The notes: generated by a model from the sequence alone, not told the origin. A stretch of DNA of 64,000 nucleotides from Branchiostoma floridae (GCF_000003815.2 NC_049981.1:8784377-8848376); one strand, 5' to 3'. Positions 62,101 through 63,089 are shown, numbered from the stretch's first letter. Program-made: numbers and translations.

Positions 62101-63089
62101 AAAACATGGTGATGGCACTTTCAATTTATTGTTGGTTAATGATTCAATTATAGTACTTTGCAACAGCATTGCTTTGTCACCGTTTCCATACATTGTGCCT
62201 TGTACAACTGTCAAGCAATAAAACTCTAGATCTTTCGGTCGCTGCCTCAGCTCGGGTATTGAGTAGCTTTACCGACTCACCTTTGTATCCTGAGTTGATA
62301 GAGACGAGGGCATAGACACCAATCTTGACTCGCATATATTGAGTATTTATTCTACGTAGGGTTAGTATTACAAACCGCCATTTGTCTGAAAGTCCTGATG
62401 TCCCTAACTGATCCTTTGTGTCCGAATACGATGCGTAAGTCCGTGGTGAATCCAACAATGATCAAAGATGAGTCTTGGTCGTAAAAACTGGTATGGCCCA
62501 ATACCCAATCTGAGTCCGTTATCCCTTGGTACTCGTATCTTGGAATTCCCTCCAAGCCTAATTCTCCCGAAACTGTCCTCCAGCTCGGGCCTTGAATTGG
62601 ATCTTGGGGTTTCTTCCAAGCCTGTTTTCCTGGAGCTGTCTTCCAGGCCTAAGTGTCCTAAGACTCCTGGAAATTCCCTTTCCATGCCTCTGATCCTTCT
62701 TCTTCTTCCTTCTTGAAGTTTGTTCGTCTCCAAGCCTAGATTTCCTGGGGTTGATCTCCAGGCCCAATTTTGACCTCCGTCTTTCTTCTGCAATGGCTTC
62801 CTTCTGTGCCAAATTCCAGCCGCCCCCGGGCTGGCCTTGCTGGAGTCTCCCGTGGCTACAAAAGCCGGGAAGAAGCTTTGGCGGGAAATAACTTATGCTA
62901 ATCTAAAAACTAAAGGCGGCAAATTCAAACTGTAAGTTGGCGATTACACATACGGAGGAAGACAGATTCAATCAACCTTCTGCTTTGAATTCTTCAAGTT
63001 GAAGGCAAGTCTAACAAGTCAATTCTGCCCATACAGGCCATCTGGGGAAGCATACTGGATAGGACTGAACAACAGGGCAACAAACCAAG
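2730..63089 (+). CDS. Multi-domain C-type lectin gene (SP, 3 CTLD, F5/8C, 2 CTLD, SUEL, LCCL, 3+ CTLD); 3' end outside window
   Basis: This is a spliced gene of at least 34 exons on the plus strand; the listed span is exons plus introns. The start ATG opens a hydrophobic signal peptide ([17 protein letters not shown]), so the product is secreted or a type I surface protein. No transmembrane segment or stop is seen before the window ends. Exon phases match at every visible junction. Domains are recognised from their own motifs: repeated CTLD hallmarks (C..GW, WIGL, EPN/QPN-type triplets, WND, YIC); a discoidin fold segment; a SUEL domain with YGR and FGDPC; and an LCCL domain with CRAAIHDG. 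CTLDs and SUEL domains bind sugars, F5/8C domains bind lipid or glycan, and LCCL domains occur in extracellular proteins such as cochlin. A role in recognition or adhesion is inference. Small linker exons may have been missed. A mannose-receptor-like name would be misleading, because the F5/8C, SUEL and LCCL combination is different. Confidence 0.88.
3191..3398. mobile_element. MITE with 11-13-bp perfect TIRs and TA target site
   Basis: The ends CTGTAAATGCA and TGCATTTACAG are perfectly inverted and flanked by TA on both sides. Internal TTCGCGG/CCGCGAA words are repeated. The length of about 208 bp, lack of coding and TA flanks suit a Tc1/mariner-type MITE. Confidence 0.8.
3845..4110 (-). mobile_element. 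Diverged tRNA-derived SINE (minus strand)
   Basis: The order of short blocks matches the better copy at 60195-60475: an accgggaagg-like stretch, a stretch resembling AACGTCCT, the AGCTA-type block, TTTTCA and CCCAAAGGCAC. Divergence is high. Confidence 0.5.
4680..4925 (+). mobile_element. tRNA-derived SINE
   Basis: A tRNA-like head is seen: box A-like TGGCGCAACGG and a box B-like GGGTTTAATGCC. It is followed by TTGTGCCCTTGGGAAAGGCA, the block shared with the other SINE copies. It is not a functional tRNA, because box B is altered and the tail is SINE-like. Confidence 0.65.
5330..5480 (+). mobile_element. tRNA-derived SINE fragment
   Basis: A box B-like GGGTTCGAATCCC is followed by TTGTACCCTTCGGAAAGGCA and an ACACAGGTGAGGATAAGTA block, in the same order as in the other SINEs. 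The box A region is poorly conserved. Confidence 0.6.
5598..5740 (+). repeat. TATG/TTTG microsatellite
   Basis: About 140 bp of TATG units with TTTG and TAAT variants. It abuts the SINE that starts near 5742. A short version occurs at 6268-6297. Long frames through it are artefacts. Confidence 0.95.
5742..6175 (+). mobile_element. tRNA-derived SINE, near full length
   Basis: The head has a box A-like TGGCACGATGGGG and box B GGGTTCAAATCC. The body holds TTGTGCCCTTGGGAAAGGCA and CTCAGGTGTAAATGAGTA. A tail rich in short duplications (GACAGGCC, CATAGG) ends in A8 at 6175-6182. Confidence 0.75.
6935..8720 (+). pseudogene. Degenerate non-LTR retrotransposon (LINE) reverse transcriptase
   Basis: RT motifs in order are [39 protein letters not shown] and FADDLALI (to about 7410). 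A shifted frame continues with [14 protein letters not shown]. After another break come [13 protein letters not shown] and [13 protein letters not shown], then a terminal knuckle [19 protein letters not shown] (near 8360-8420). Stops and frameshifts near 7440, 7600 and 7925 show it is dead. It lies in intron 1 in the gene's orientation. The clade is not certain. Confidence 0.85.
8816..9220 (-). pseudogene. CR1-like LINE, C-terminal RT fragment
   Basis: The minus strand reads [38 protein letters not shown], and ends [16 protein letters not shown] at a stop. This is the post-RT region of CR1-type ORF2. It belongs with the CR1 segment at 10155-11712; the RT core between them is missing and is occupied by a plus-strand LINE. 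Confidence 0.85.
9235..10145 (+). pseudogene. Plus-strand LINE fragment inside the CR1 copy
   Basis: It encodes a pre-RT region ([39 protein letters not shown]) and the first RT motifs ([40 protein letters not shown]). It then stops abruptly at about 10140, where the antisense CR1 begins. An in-frame TAA near 9590 separates it from the upstream part. It is truncated at both ends, and the family differs from the surrounding CR1. Confidence 0.82.
10155..11712 (-). pseudogene. CR1-like LINE ORF2, endonuclease half (open over 500 codons)
   Basis: This long minus-strand frame starts at the ATG at 11712. After a poorly conserved N-terminal 170 residues it shows an APE-type endonuclease: [24 protein letters not shown] (catalytic Glu), [20 protein letters not shown] and [10 protein letters not shown] (Asp-His). 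The pre-[19 protein letters not shown] follows. It is interrupted before the RT domain. The frame is unusually well kept for a broken copy, suggesting a young insertion. Confidence 0.88.
11800..12900. other. AT-rich intron 1 DNA with LINE-like tail and short duplication
   Basis: A T-rich stretch ending in GAGCAAATAAAGACTAAAGG (near 12376) looks like a retroelement 3' tail. A unit containing AATGAAAGCTCTATA and CGTGTGACGAGTGTAA is tandemly duplicated at about 12408-12475. No exon is seen. Confidence 0.4.
12971..13119 (+). CDS. Exon 2: CTLD1, N-terminal half
   Basis: It follows a TTTTCCATAG acceptor and ends at a GTAAGC donor. It encodes the start of a C-type lectin domain, including [22 protein letters not shown] and [12 protein letters not shown]. 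It enters in phase 1 and leaves in phase 0, consistent with exons 1 and 3. Confidence 0.93.
13140..14178. other. Intron 2
   Basis: AT-rich, with a CA/AG microsatellite at about 14066-14135. No other recognisable element. Confidence 0.5.
14180..14295 (+). CDS. Exon 3: CTLD1, middle
   Basis: It encodes [19 protein letters not shown], the WIGL and W-W-DG core of a CTLD, and ends at GTGAGA in phase 2. A second acceptor 18 bp downstream (ending 14197) is also in frame. It would remove six residues, giving a more standard EQ[10 protein letters not shown] spacing. The 5' boundary is therefore uncertain by 18 bp. Confidence 0.9.
14570..15027. mobile_element. Inverted-repeat element, AAGAAA/CAAGAA-rich
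   Basis: The left end CTGCCAAAAATGCTTTTCTT and the right end AATCATTTTTGGCAG are inverted. The internal TTGCTTCCTCACAGAAAAT word occurs twice. The same end word recurs at 15271 and, inverted, at 21901-21917, so this is a small dispersed family. Confidence 0.65.
15271..15400. repeat. Partial copy of the CACTRCCAAAAATG-end element
   Basis: The left end ACACTACCAAAAATGATTTT is followed by TAGCCTCCATAGCAGGCTCT, which is found inverted near 21440-21460. The right end is not identified. Confidence 0.5.
15542..16860 (-). pseudogene. L2/CR1-like LINE RT fragment (minus strand)
   Basis: Read right to left on the minus strand it has [69 protein letters not shown] and a C-terminal [14 protein letters not shown]. 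Frames shift near 16390 and 16160. The upstream end at about 16860 joins a plus-strand fragment of another LINE. Confidence 0.85.
16880..17233 (+). pseudogene. LINE C-terminal fragment with CCHC-like knuckle
   Basis: The frame reads [40 protein letters not shown] and ends at TGA near 17233. It matches the C-terminal knuckle of the LINE at 6935-8720 in style. It is 5' truncated. Confidence 0.72.
17364..17960 (+). repeat. Four diverged tandem copies of a ~150-bp unit
   Basis: Units begin near 17364, 17517, 17667 and 17814. Each has a CTGAACGGTTGG-like start, a TTTGGYRCRTGKGTTGG block, a TTGATTTTGGGCC block and a CTTGAACTTGACA block in that order. The TTTGGTAC.TGGGTTGG word links it to the dispersed intronic repeat described in the findings. 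Confidence 0.75.
18000..18990. other. Intron 3 interior, nothing recognised
   Basis: AT-rich sequence without exon or repeat features that I can name. Confidence 0.4.
19060..19975 (-). repeat. Dispersed intronic repeat with three inverted octamer pairs
   Basis: It contains TAATTATGCAAAT...ATTTGCATAATT three times. It ends with ACCCACCTACCAAATATCAT, GCTTCTTGAGTTATACTG and a CAGACAGACAGA tail. The same tail blocks recur at 44885-45045 and, inverted, at 27530-27580 and 63210-63255. Confidence 0.75.
19975..20545 (-). pseudogene. LINE fragment between endonuclease and RT (minus strand)
   Basis: The minus strand reads [60 protein letters not shown] and [10 protein letters not shown]. This is the pre-RT region of CR1/L2-type ORF2. 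It is truncated on the left at the CAGA-tailed repeat. Confidence 0.8.
20645..20849. other. Assembly gap (205 N)
   Basis: A run of N inside repetitive intron 3, next to inverted-repeat arms. Confidence 0.99.
20850..21390. mobile_element. Foldback element with ~90-bp inverted arms
   Basis: The left arm (20850-20940, with GCTGATTGCTGGCGTTTTCT) is inverted at 21290-21385. Both contain ACGGCGTATGAAAGTGA and a run of A before CGATTAG. The same GCTGATTGCTGG word also sits at 20590 before the gap, so the gap may hide a duplication. Confidence 0.75.
21405..21918 (-). mobile_element. Copy of the CACTACCAAAAATGC-end, AAGAAA-rich element
   Basis: The right end (TTTTTGGTAGTGCAGG) and the internal ACAGAATTTCTTCCTGGAAG and TGTGAGGAAGAAAAACAAGA words are inverted relative to 14570-15027. 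It directly follows the foldback element, and the two may be one composite unit. Confidence 0.6.
22155..22520. repeat. CACATG/CACATA-rich microsatellite
   Basis: About 360 bp of six-base CACATG, CACATA and CACACA units. All six-frame open reading here is a consequence of the repeat. Confidence 0.97.
22611..23255 (+). repeat. 65-bp minisatellite, about ten units, derived from the exon 4 acceptor
   Basis: Units start with GATGTCCCTT at 22619, 22676, 22741, 22806, 22871, 22936, 23001, 23066, 23131 and 23196. The period is exactly 65 bp except for the first unit, which lacks 8 bp. Each carries a pyrimidine-rich stretch, TAGGAG and TGGAATGTAGGTGAACCTAA. The last unit runs into exon 4. Confidence 0.95.
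23224..23348 (+). CDS. Exon 4: CTLD1, C-terminal sugar-binding part
   Basis: It encodes [17 protein letters not shown], then GGWNDHSC and PYICE. The EPN triplet plus WND is the classical calcium- and mannose-type binding signature. The acceptor is a tandem TAGGAG (NAGNAG), so the exon can begin at 23224 or 23227 and gain or lose one serine without a frame change. The acceptor and first codons are duplicated in the 65-bp minisatellite immediately upstream. It ends in phase 1 at GTGAGT. Confidence 0.93.
23349..23781. other. Intron 4
   Basis: AT-rich with a GAGA-rich patch at 23640-23680. No other element recognised. Confidence 0.5.
23782..23999 (+). CDS. Exon 5: CTLD2, N-terminal two thirds
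   Basis: It follows TTACCACAG and ends at GTAAAT in phase 0. It encodes [38 protein letters not shown] and PVWIGLSDV. These are the first cysteine pair, the alpha-helical segment and the WIGL strand of a CTLD. Confidence 0.93.
24348..24430 (+). CDS. Exon 6: CTLD2, sugar-site loop
   Basis: It follows CTTTCCGCAG and ends at GTGAGT in phase 2. It encodes [20 protein letters not shown] and then VG. The canonical EPN or QPD triplet is replaced by EPV, so ordinary calcium-dependent sugar binding by this domain is doubtful. Confidence 0.9.
24431..25113. other. Intron 6
   Basis: No coding or named repeat is visible. A short direct repeat of GGCACAGATT occurs near 24606 and 24633. Confidence 0.4.
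25114..25229 (+). CDS. Exon 7: CTLD2, C-terminal part
   Basis: It follows CCTTGCAG and ends at GTAAGT in phase 1. It encodes [24 protein letters not shown]. The cysteines and YICE ending of a CTLD are kept, but the WND calcium ligand motif is replaced by WTG. With EPV in exon 6 this suggests a structural or non-canonical CTLD. Confidence 0.92.
25290..25450. repeat. Unit related to the ~125-bp degenerate repeat of intron 16
   Basis: It contains ATGCAAAAATGACTGTTCCG and AAATCACCCAT.GCAAAAATG, the same phrase found at 35261-35310. Confidence 0.5.
25450..26400. other. Intron 7 remainder
   Basis: Strongly AT-rich, with repeated TTTACCATTT/TTTGTAAATG words around 25815-26060. No named element. 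Confidence 0.4.
26401..26530 (+). CDS. Exon 8: CTLD3, N-terminal half
   Basis: It follows TTGCTGTACTGCAG and ends at GTAATA in phase 2. It encodes [17 protein letters not shown] and [19 protein letters not shown], a standard CTLD opening. Confidence 0.93.
26664..26763. other. Assembly gap (100 N)
   Basis: A run of exactly 100 N in intron 8, probably a gap of unknown size. Confidence 0.99.
27043..27125 (+). CDS. Exon 9: CTLD3, middle
   Basis: It follows ATGTTGCAG and ends at GTAAGG in phase 1. It encodes [10 protein letters not shown] and NYLWTGLSG. The WTGL replaces the usual WIGL. It joins exon 8 in frame to give ISSQAEQDF. Confidence 0.92.
27130..27900 (+). repeat. Dispersed intronic repeat (sense copy, tandemly iterated)
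   Basis: The ACTCGAGAA...GGATG, GATATTTGGTAGGTGGGTAG and TACTGCAG.AGAGCTTCAAAG-type blocks repeat several times. The first two are the reverse complement of blocks at 19870-19930 and 44910-44960. Confidence 0.7.
28265..28345 (+). CDS. Exon 10: CTLD3, sugar-site region, cut by assembly gap
   Basis: It follows TTAACGTCAG and encodes [20 protein letters not shown] before running into N at 28346. The triplet position reads NPS rather than EPN or QPD. The final cysteines and any WND motif must lie in the gap, so domain completeness cannot be judged. The exon end is artificial. Confidence 0.88.
28346..28726. other. Assembly gap (381 N)
   Basis: This is a run of N inside or next to the last exon of CTLD3. 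The sequence resumes in what looks like intron. Apparent reading frames across the run are artefacts. Confidence 0.99.
28780..29410. other. Intron after the gap
   Basis: AT-rich. No coding or named repeat seen apart from the microexon acceptor at its end. Confidence 0.4.
29412..29432 (+). CDS. Candidate exon 11: 21-bp linker microexon
   Basis: TTTACTACAG is followed by 21 bp and then a strong GTAAGT donor. In phase 1 it reads GKDLVTG plus one base, and that base joins exon 12 to give GluCys. Its length is a multiple of three, so it could be skipped without a frame change. Evidence is splice signals and phase only. Confidence 0.45.
29699..29881. mobile_element. MITE-like element with ~39-bp inverted ends
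   Basis: The left end (ending TTCAAGTCCGCATG at 29738) and the right end (starting CATGCGGACTTGAA at 29842) are inverted, with similarity reaching 29699 and 29881. It is non-coding, about 183 bp, and lies in the intron before exon 12. Confidence 0.7.
29949..30128 (+). CDS. Exon 12: F5/8 type C (discoidin) domain, N-terminal part
   Basis: It encodes [20 protein letters not shown], then a serine/alanine/arginine-rich stretch and [11 protein letters not shown]. This is the typical start of a discoidin domain (C..PLGME, I.D.Q..AS, W.....WLEID). It ends in phase 1 at GTGAGA. A 183-bp inverted-repeat element lies about 70 bp upstream in the intron. Confidence 0.93.
30451..30593 (+). CDS. Exon 13: F5/8 type C domain, middle
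   Basis: It follows TTTTGCTGCAG and encodes [15 protein letters not shown] and [19 protein letters not shown]. This matches the discoidin pattern of ID.......V.GI.TQG......WV..Y.V.YS.D...W. It ends in phase 0 at GTACAA. Confidence 0.94.
31140..31400 (-). pseudogene. Tc1/mariner transposase remnant
   Basis: On the minus strand, in shifted frames, it reads [20 protein letters not shown], an LQDYN-TRPH-type stretch, and [20 protein letters not shown]. These match the DDE transposase core of Tc1-like elements. Only about 85 codons remain. Confidence 0.75.
31690..33110 (-). pseudogene. CR1-like LINE remnant: coiled-coil ORF1 part and RT part
   Basis: Right to left on the minus strand there is first a coiled-coil stretch ([18 protein letters not shown], near 33000-33060). 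Next comes [16 protein letters not shown] near 32660-32705. RT pieces follow: [34 protein letters not shown] and [18 protein letters not shown]. Several frameshifts separate them. Confidence 0.75.
33485..33629 (+). CDS. Exon 14: F5/8 type C domain, C-terminal part
   Basis: It encodes [40 protein letters not shown] and LLGC, the conserved F.GN.D......N.F..P...R.VRI.P..W.....LR.EL.GC end. The three discoidin exons total 156 codons, the usual domain length. It ends in phase 1 at GTAAGT. Confidence 0.95.
33630..34700 (-). repeat. Dispersed intronic repeat, antisense copies
   Basis: Blocks such as ACCCATGTACCAAATATCAT (near 34150), TTAGTTATGGAGATATAGCG and CCAACCTGCCAAATAGCACC (near 34605) are inverted versions of blocks in the 17364 array and at 27540 and 63230. 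Confidence 0.65.
34752..34916 (+). CDS. Exon 15: CTLD4, N-terminal half
   Basis: It follows CATTTCTACAG and ends at GTGAGC in phase 1. It encodes [38 protein letters not shown] and EEQDFIL, the first half of a CTLD directly after the discoidin domain. Confidence 0.94.
35036..35118 (+). CDS. Exon 16: CTLD4, middle
   Basis: It follows CTCTTACTACAG and ends at GTAAGT in phase 0. It encodes [20 protein letters not shown]. The WIGL strand is degenerate (LNIGF) but FTWLDG is kept. The frame joins exons 15 and 17. Confidence 0.9.
35250..35900. repeat. Degenerate tandem repeat, about five units of ~125 bp
   Basis: The phrase GCAAGAATGGACTC...CCCATGTAAAAT...AATAGACTAGTCC recurs near 35261, 35382, 35510, 35618, 35749 and 35874, spaced 108-131 bp. 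Confidence 0.7.
35889..36182 (+). promoter_or_regulatory. Promoter-like block with downstream AATAAA (possible solo LTR)
   Basis: Inverted CCAAT cores lie at 35910-35914 and 35954-35958, with TATATAAA at 35981-35988. AATAAA follows at 36080-36085 and 36130-36135. This is the compact promoter-plus-polyadenylation order of a retroviral-type LTR. It ends at the exon 17 acceptor. No clear target duplication is seen, so this is only a candidate. Confidence 0.3.
36185..36371 (+). CDS. Exon 17: CTLD4, C-terminal sugar-binding part
   Basis: It encodes [29 protein letters not shown] and then a Ser/Pro/Thr linker. The triplet is EPS instead of EPN, with WND kept, so calcium binding is plausible but sugar preference is uncertain. 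It ends in phase 1 at GTGAGG. Promoter-like sequence precedes its acceptor (see findings). Confidence 0.94.
36541..36714 (+). CDS. Exon 18: CTLD5, N-terminal half
   Basis: It follows TTTTTCTTCACAG and ends at GTAATG in phase 1. It encodes [38 protein letters not shown] and EQFYIT. It has a clear CTLD start with the optional N-terminal cysteine. Confidence 0.94.
36800..37400. repeat. Dispersed intronic repeat with one octamer pair
   Basis: It contains ACTATGCAAATGAGGAGTTA then ATTTGCGTAG at 37041-37070 and further ATTTGCATAAAAT words. No coding. Confidence 0.6.
37403..37522 (+). CDS. Exon 19: CTLD5, middle
   Basis: It follows AAATCCATAG and ends at GTACGA in phase 1. It encodes [28 protein letters not shown], the WIG strand and W.WSDG core of a CTLD. 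Confidence 0.92.
37530..38560. other. Intron 19, repetitive but not assigned
   Basis: Octamer-like words (AAATTTGCATGATTAATG near 37740) and a short duplication of TATATGCCTATGAGATC near 37928 and 37951. No exon. Confidence 0.4.
38565..38708 (+). CDS. Exon 20: CTLD5, C-terminal part plus proline linker
   Basis: It follows CTTGTTTTGTAG. It encodes [29 protein letters not shown] and a [11 protein letters not shown] linker. The WND motif is present, but the EPN/QPD position reads SGPDG. The donor GTTGTT is weak, yet the frame to exon 21 is correct (phase 1). Confidence 0.9.
38720..39490. other. Intron 20
   Basis: A GATA-type microsatellite lies at 39345-39375. Otherwise no recognised feature. 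Confidence 0.4.
39503..39631 (+). CDS. Exon 21: SUEL (galactose/rhamnose-binding) lectin domain, first half
   Basis: It follows GTATGTTCAG and ends at GTAAGT in phase 1. It encodes [31 protein letters not shown]. The CE...L.LSC and A.YGR motifs are the start of the SUEL or rhamnose-binding lectin fold known from sea-urchin egg lectin, fish egg lectins and latrophilins. Confidence 0.94.
39660..40000. repeat. Dispersed intronic repeat with one octamer pair
   Basis: TTATGTAAATGAGGAGCTAA then TTTGCATAATG at 39827-39855, with the same 9-bp spacing as the other copies. Confidence 0.6.
40190..40550 (-). pseudogene. L1/Tx1-like LINE C-terminal fragment
   Basis: The minus strand reads [20 protein letters not shown] and [20 protein letters not shown]. 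After a frameshift it continues [20 protein letters not shown], the C-terminal zinc-knuckle region of L1/Tx1-type ORF2. Confidence 0.72.
40575..41035. mobile_element. GC-rich foldback repeat (single copy)
   Basis: GTCATACCTGTGACGCGAAA opens the unit. Inside, ACACGGTGTATTCCGCATCA (from 40872) and its near-inverse ending at about 41003 flank a GC-rich centre with CCTCCGGCCTTCGGCCG. Related copies occur at 55880-56780. Confidence 0.7.
41040..42080. other. Intron 21 interior
   Basis: The stretch 41040-41340 looks less AT-rich than its surroundings and has an open plus frame to 41247, but shows no recognisable domain. The rest is AT-rich with nothing named. Confidence 0.4.
42211..42377. mobile_element. 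Small inverted-repeat element
   Basis: The left CTTACAAACAAATCTTCCAG arm (with GCTCTTGATTGCTGCC) is inverted at 42340-42377 with about 80% identity over 38 bp. The loop is about 90 bp. It lies 150 bp before exon 22. Confidence 0.6.
42531..42689 (+). CDS. Exon 22: SUEL lectin domain, second half
   Basis: It follows GCAAACACAG and ends at GTAAGG in phase 1. It encodes [33 protein letters not shown], an almost ideal match to the family ending ([21 protein letters not shown]). With exon 21 the domain is about 96 residues and contains the expected cysteines. Confidence 0.96.
43042..43093 (+). CDS. Exon 23: linker before the LCCL domain
   Basis: It follows TTTTGTGTCAG and ends at GTAAGT. It encodes [18 protein letters not shown], entering in phase 1 and leaving in phase 2, as the neighbouring exons require. 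The sequence fits the segment just before the first LCCL cysteine. Confidence 0.78.
43100..44280. other. Intron 23, first part
   Basis: A short array of GGTAAGCCGATTTGGCCCCT units (about three) and CACCAGGACGATTCGGCA-like units lies at 43860-43965. Otherwise nothing recognised. Confidence 0.5.
44290..45060 (-). repeat. Dispersed intronic repeat, antisense, two octamer pairs and CAGACA tail
   Basis: Octamer pairs lie at 44325-44349 and 44586-44610. CACCTACCCACAAATCAAAT and GAGCTTATTGAGTTATGATC follow, then an ACACAGACAC tail, in the same order as 19294-19975. Confidence 0.75.
45217..45304. repeat. Hairpin with 24-bp arms
   Basis: GTTGTAAAAGTGACACCAAT at 45217 is inverted at 45281-45304 (to TCACTTTTACCAC) with few mismatches. 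Confidence 0.6.
45671..45737 (+). CDS. Exon 24: LCCL domain, start
   Basis: It follows TTTTGTCTTAAG and ends at GTAAGT in phase 0. It encodes [20 protein letters not shown] then TD. This is the C-P-GC......V.GT..YTD opening of LCCL domains. Confidence 0.92.
46039..46172 (+). CDS. Exon 25: LCCL domain, core
   Basis: It follows GTATATAG and ends at GTACGT in phase 2. It encodes [20 protein letters not shown] and [24 protein letters not shown] and Y.....NGI are the defining LCCL motifs. Confidence 0.96.
46291..46340 (+). CDS. Exon 26: LCCL domain, end
   Basis: It follows CTGCCAACAG and ends at GTAAGT in phase 1. It encodes [16 protein letters not shown], the closing strand of the LCCL domain. 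The three LCCL exons give about 84 residues. Confidence 0.9.
46745..46955 (-). mobile_element. tRNA-derived SINE, second family (minus strand)
   Basis: On the minus strand the head contains GTAGTCCAGCGGTTAGCGAC (box A-like) and a GTGAATTTGACTCC box B-like stretch. The tail contains GTTCACTGTGATTG, which also occurs in the copy at 52790-52960. It lies directly before exon 27. Confidence 0.6.
47026..47196 (+). CDS. Exon 27: CTLD6, N-terminal half
   Basis: It follows ATCATTCTTCAG. It encodes [35 protein letters not shown] and [11 protein letters not shown], a typical CTLD start. The GTACAG donor keeps phase 1. The frame stays open slightly further, so the 3' boundary is less certain than the 5' one. 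Confidence 0.9.
47458..48090 (-). pseudogene. LINE RT, upstream half, inverted
   Basis: The minus strand reads [67 protein letters not shown] and [12 protein letters not shown]. It faces away from the downstream RT half of apparently the same element at 48095-48240. Confidence 0.85.
48095..48243 (+). pseudogene. LINE RT, downstream piece, sense orientation
   Basis: It reads [47 protein letters not shown]. This corresponds to the LDYV to FADD region that should follow the inverted part at 47458-48090. The motif has Tyr in place of the second Asp. Similarity stops near 48243. Confidence 0.75.
48750..48965. repeat. Array of CTCCTAGGAG palindromes
   Basis: AATCTCTCCTAGGAGAATTC-type words recur about five times with AATTCC spacers, with decay in some copies. 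The array lies 90 bp before exon 28. Confidence 0.7.
49052..49206 (+). CDS. Exon 28: CTLD6, middle and sugar site
   Basis: It follows ATCTCCAACAG. It encodes [39 protein letters not shown]. The triplet is QPN. The donor GTTTGT is weak, but it gives phase 0 and joins exon 29 smoothly. Confidence 0.9.
49846..49959 (+). CDS. Exon 29: CTLD6, C-terminal part and linker
   Basis: It follows TTGAATTGCACAG and encodes [20 protein letters not shown], then a Ser/Thr/Pro linker to PGCEE. WND is intact. It ends in phase 0 at GTAAAT. The final Cys-Glu-Glu supplies the first cysteine of CTLD7 in exon 30. Confidence 0.93.
50040..51010. other. Intron 29, first part, unassigned
   Basis: There is a long minus-strand frame at 49887-50408 without a recognisable domain. 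It might be a LINE C-terminus but I cannot show it. Confidence 0.3.
51020..52205 (+). pseudogene. CR1-like LINE ORF2 with internal RT deletion
   Basis: It reads [60 protein letters not shown] and [12 protein letters not shown]. It then jumps at about 51600-51640 to [35 protein letters not shown] and [12 protein letters not shown] before TGA. The GVPQGS and YVDD motifs are missing, so it cannot be active. Its end resembles the copy at 8816-9220. Confidence 0.9.
52780..52965 (-). mobile_element. tRNA-derived SINE, second family (minus strand, diverged)
   Basis: It shares CAATCACATTGAACAGT and the CAGCATGCATGTCGGCTTCC-like stretch with 46790-46880. Confidence 0.5.
53100..53230 (+). repeat. Retroelement 3' tail
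   Basis: CAGTGCAATTCAGCCCGTTG, GGCTGCAAGACCGC, then AATAAACCAATCTACTACTA, a typical LINE 3' end with a short terminal repeat. Confidence 0.5.
53680..53760 (+). repeat. GAAA/GAGA microsatellite
   Basis: Purine-rich simple sequence directly before a 5'-truncated SINE. Confidence 0.9.
53755..53925 (+). mobile_element. tRNA-derived SINE body, 5' truncated
   Basis: CTCAGGTGAAAATGAGTACC, TAGCTTCGGCTAGGGCCGTC, TAGGACGTTAAATGGAGGTC and CACACGTGCGATGGTGCGGT are the blocks of the 60195-60475 SINE in the opposite orientation. The tRNA head is absent. Confidence 0.8.
54161..54279 (+). CDS. Exon 30: CTLD7, N-terminal half
   Basis: It follows CCTCCTACAG and ends at GTATGT in phase 2. It encodes [38 protein letters not shown]. 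Joined to exon 29 it completes the C..GW..Y..SCY signature across a 4.2-kb intron. Confidence 0.93.
54285..54430. repeat. Short repeat with GTTTCGGATAGTATCC core
   Basis: AAACGTTTCGGATAGTATCC, CCTTCGTCAGTGACACTGAA resembles the tail at 30655-30695 (GATGTTTCGGTGTCTGTCTG, CACCTTCCTCAGGAC). It is probably a retroelement-derived piece. Confidence 0.4.
54945..55096 (+). CDS. Exon 31: CTLD7, middle
   Basis: The acceptor is TTTCTCTTTTGAAG at 54944. The more obvious downstream AG at 54955 gives an early stop. In the chosen frame it reads [46 protein letters not shown]. It ends in phase 1 at GTAATT. Confidence 0.9.
55100..55860. other. Intron 31, first part
   Basis: No recognised coding. GCCCATTTCCACTATTGTGG, GCGG near 55237-55262 forms a small GGCCGCCCA-type inverted repeat. 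Confidence 0.4.
55880..56780. mobile_element. GC-rich foldback repeat, three tandem units
   Basis: GTCATACCTGTGACGCGACA-type starts occur at 55930, 56238 and 56649. TACAACACGGTGTATTCCGA (56501) and its inverse (to 56636) flank a GC-rich centre. The units are related to 40575-41035. Confidence 0.75.
57110..57480 (+). pseudogene. CR1-like LINE C-terminal remnant
   Basis: In shifted frames it reads [30 protein letters not shown] and [11 protein letters not shown]. This is the post-RT tail seen intact at 51900-52100. It is heavily decayed. Confidence 0.7.
58137..59760. mobile_element. 1.62-kb inverted-repeat DNA element with gene-like insert
   Basis: The first 28 bp (ACTAGAAAGGTGACATTTGC then AAGCAAAT, 58137-58164) match the last 28 bp inverted (59733-59760) with one difference. 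No transposase is recognisable inside. A GC-rich patch at 58975-59150 with a start-codon context CAACAATGGCGG at 59136, and a short basic frame ([26 protein letters not shown] to 59403), look more gene-like than the surroundings. Confidence 0.7.
59782..59987 (+). CDS. Exon 32: end of CTLD7, linker and start of CTLD8
   Basis: It follows TTGTTTTCTCAG and ends at GTGGGC in phase 0. It completes QPD across the junction, then encodes [28 protein letters not shown], an [12 protein letters not shown] linker and [19 protein letters not shown] is the galactose-type triplet, but WND is replaced by WHT. The exon lies 21 bp after the end of a 1.6-kb inverted-repeat element. Confidence 0.92.
60195..60475 (-). 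mobile_element. tRNA-derived SINE, near full length (minus strand)
   Basis: Read on the minus strand it starts GGGACCGGGTATCGCGCAGC, with box B GCAGGTTCGAATCCGG. TTGTGCCCTTGGGAAAGGCA, the TAGCTTCGGCTAGGGCCGTC block and CACACGTGCGATGGTGCGGT follow. It is the best preserved SINE in the window. It lies in intron 32. Confidence 0.85.
60480..61788. other. Intron 32 remainder
   Basis: AT-rich. No coding or named repeat found. Confidence 0.4.
61789..61907 (+). CDS. Exon 33: CTLD8, helical part
   Basis: It follows TCTTTCCAATTTCAG and ends at GTAAGA in phase 2. It encodes [38 protein letters not shown], a CTLD segment continuing from exon 32. Confidence 0.92.
62200..62940. repeat. Unclassified repeat-like block in intron 33
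   Basis: TCCAAGCCT / TTTCCTGGAG / TCTTCCAGGCC words recur irregularly between 62540 and 62765. GC content seems higher than in the flanks. There is a minus-strand frame of 129 codons without a recognisable domain, so I do not call it coding. Confidence 0.4.
63037..63089 (+). CDS. Exon 34: CTLD8, WIGL strand (last exon in window)
   Basis: It follows TTCTGCCCATACAG and ends at GTACGT in phase 1. It encodes [17 protein letters not shown]. The sugar-site half of CTLD8 and the protein end lie beyond the window. Confidence 0.88.

Noticed and set aside
62404-62793. 129-codon minus-strand frame
   Set aside because: Repetitive Gly/Arg/Leu-rich translation from irregular internal repeats. No domain was recognised, and its LTR-like words are not in LTR order.
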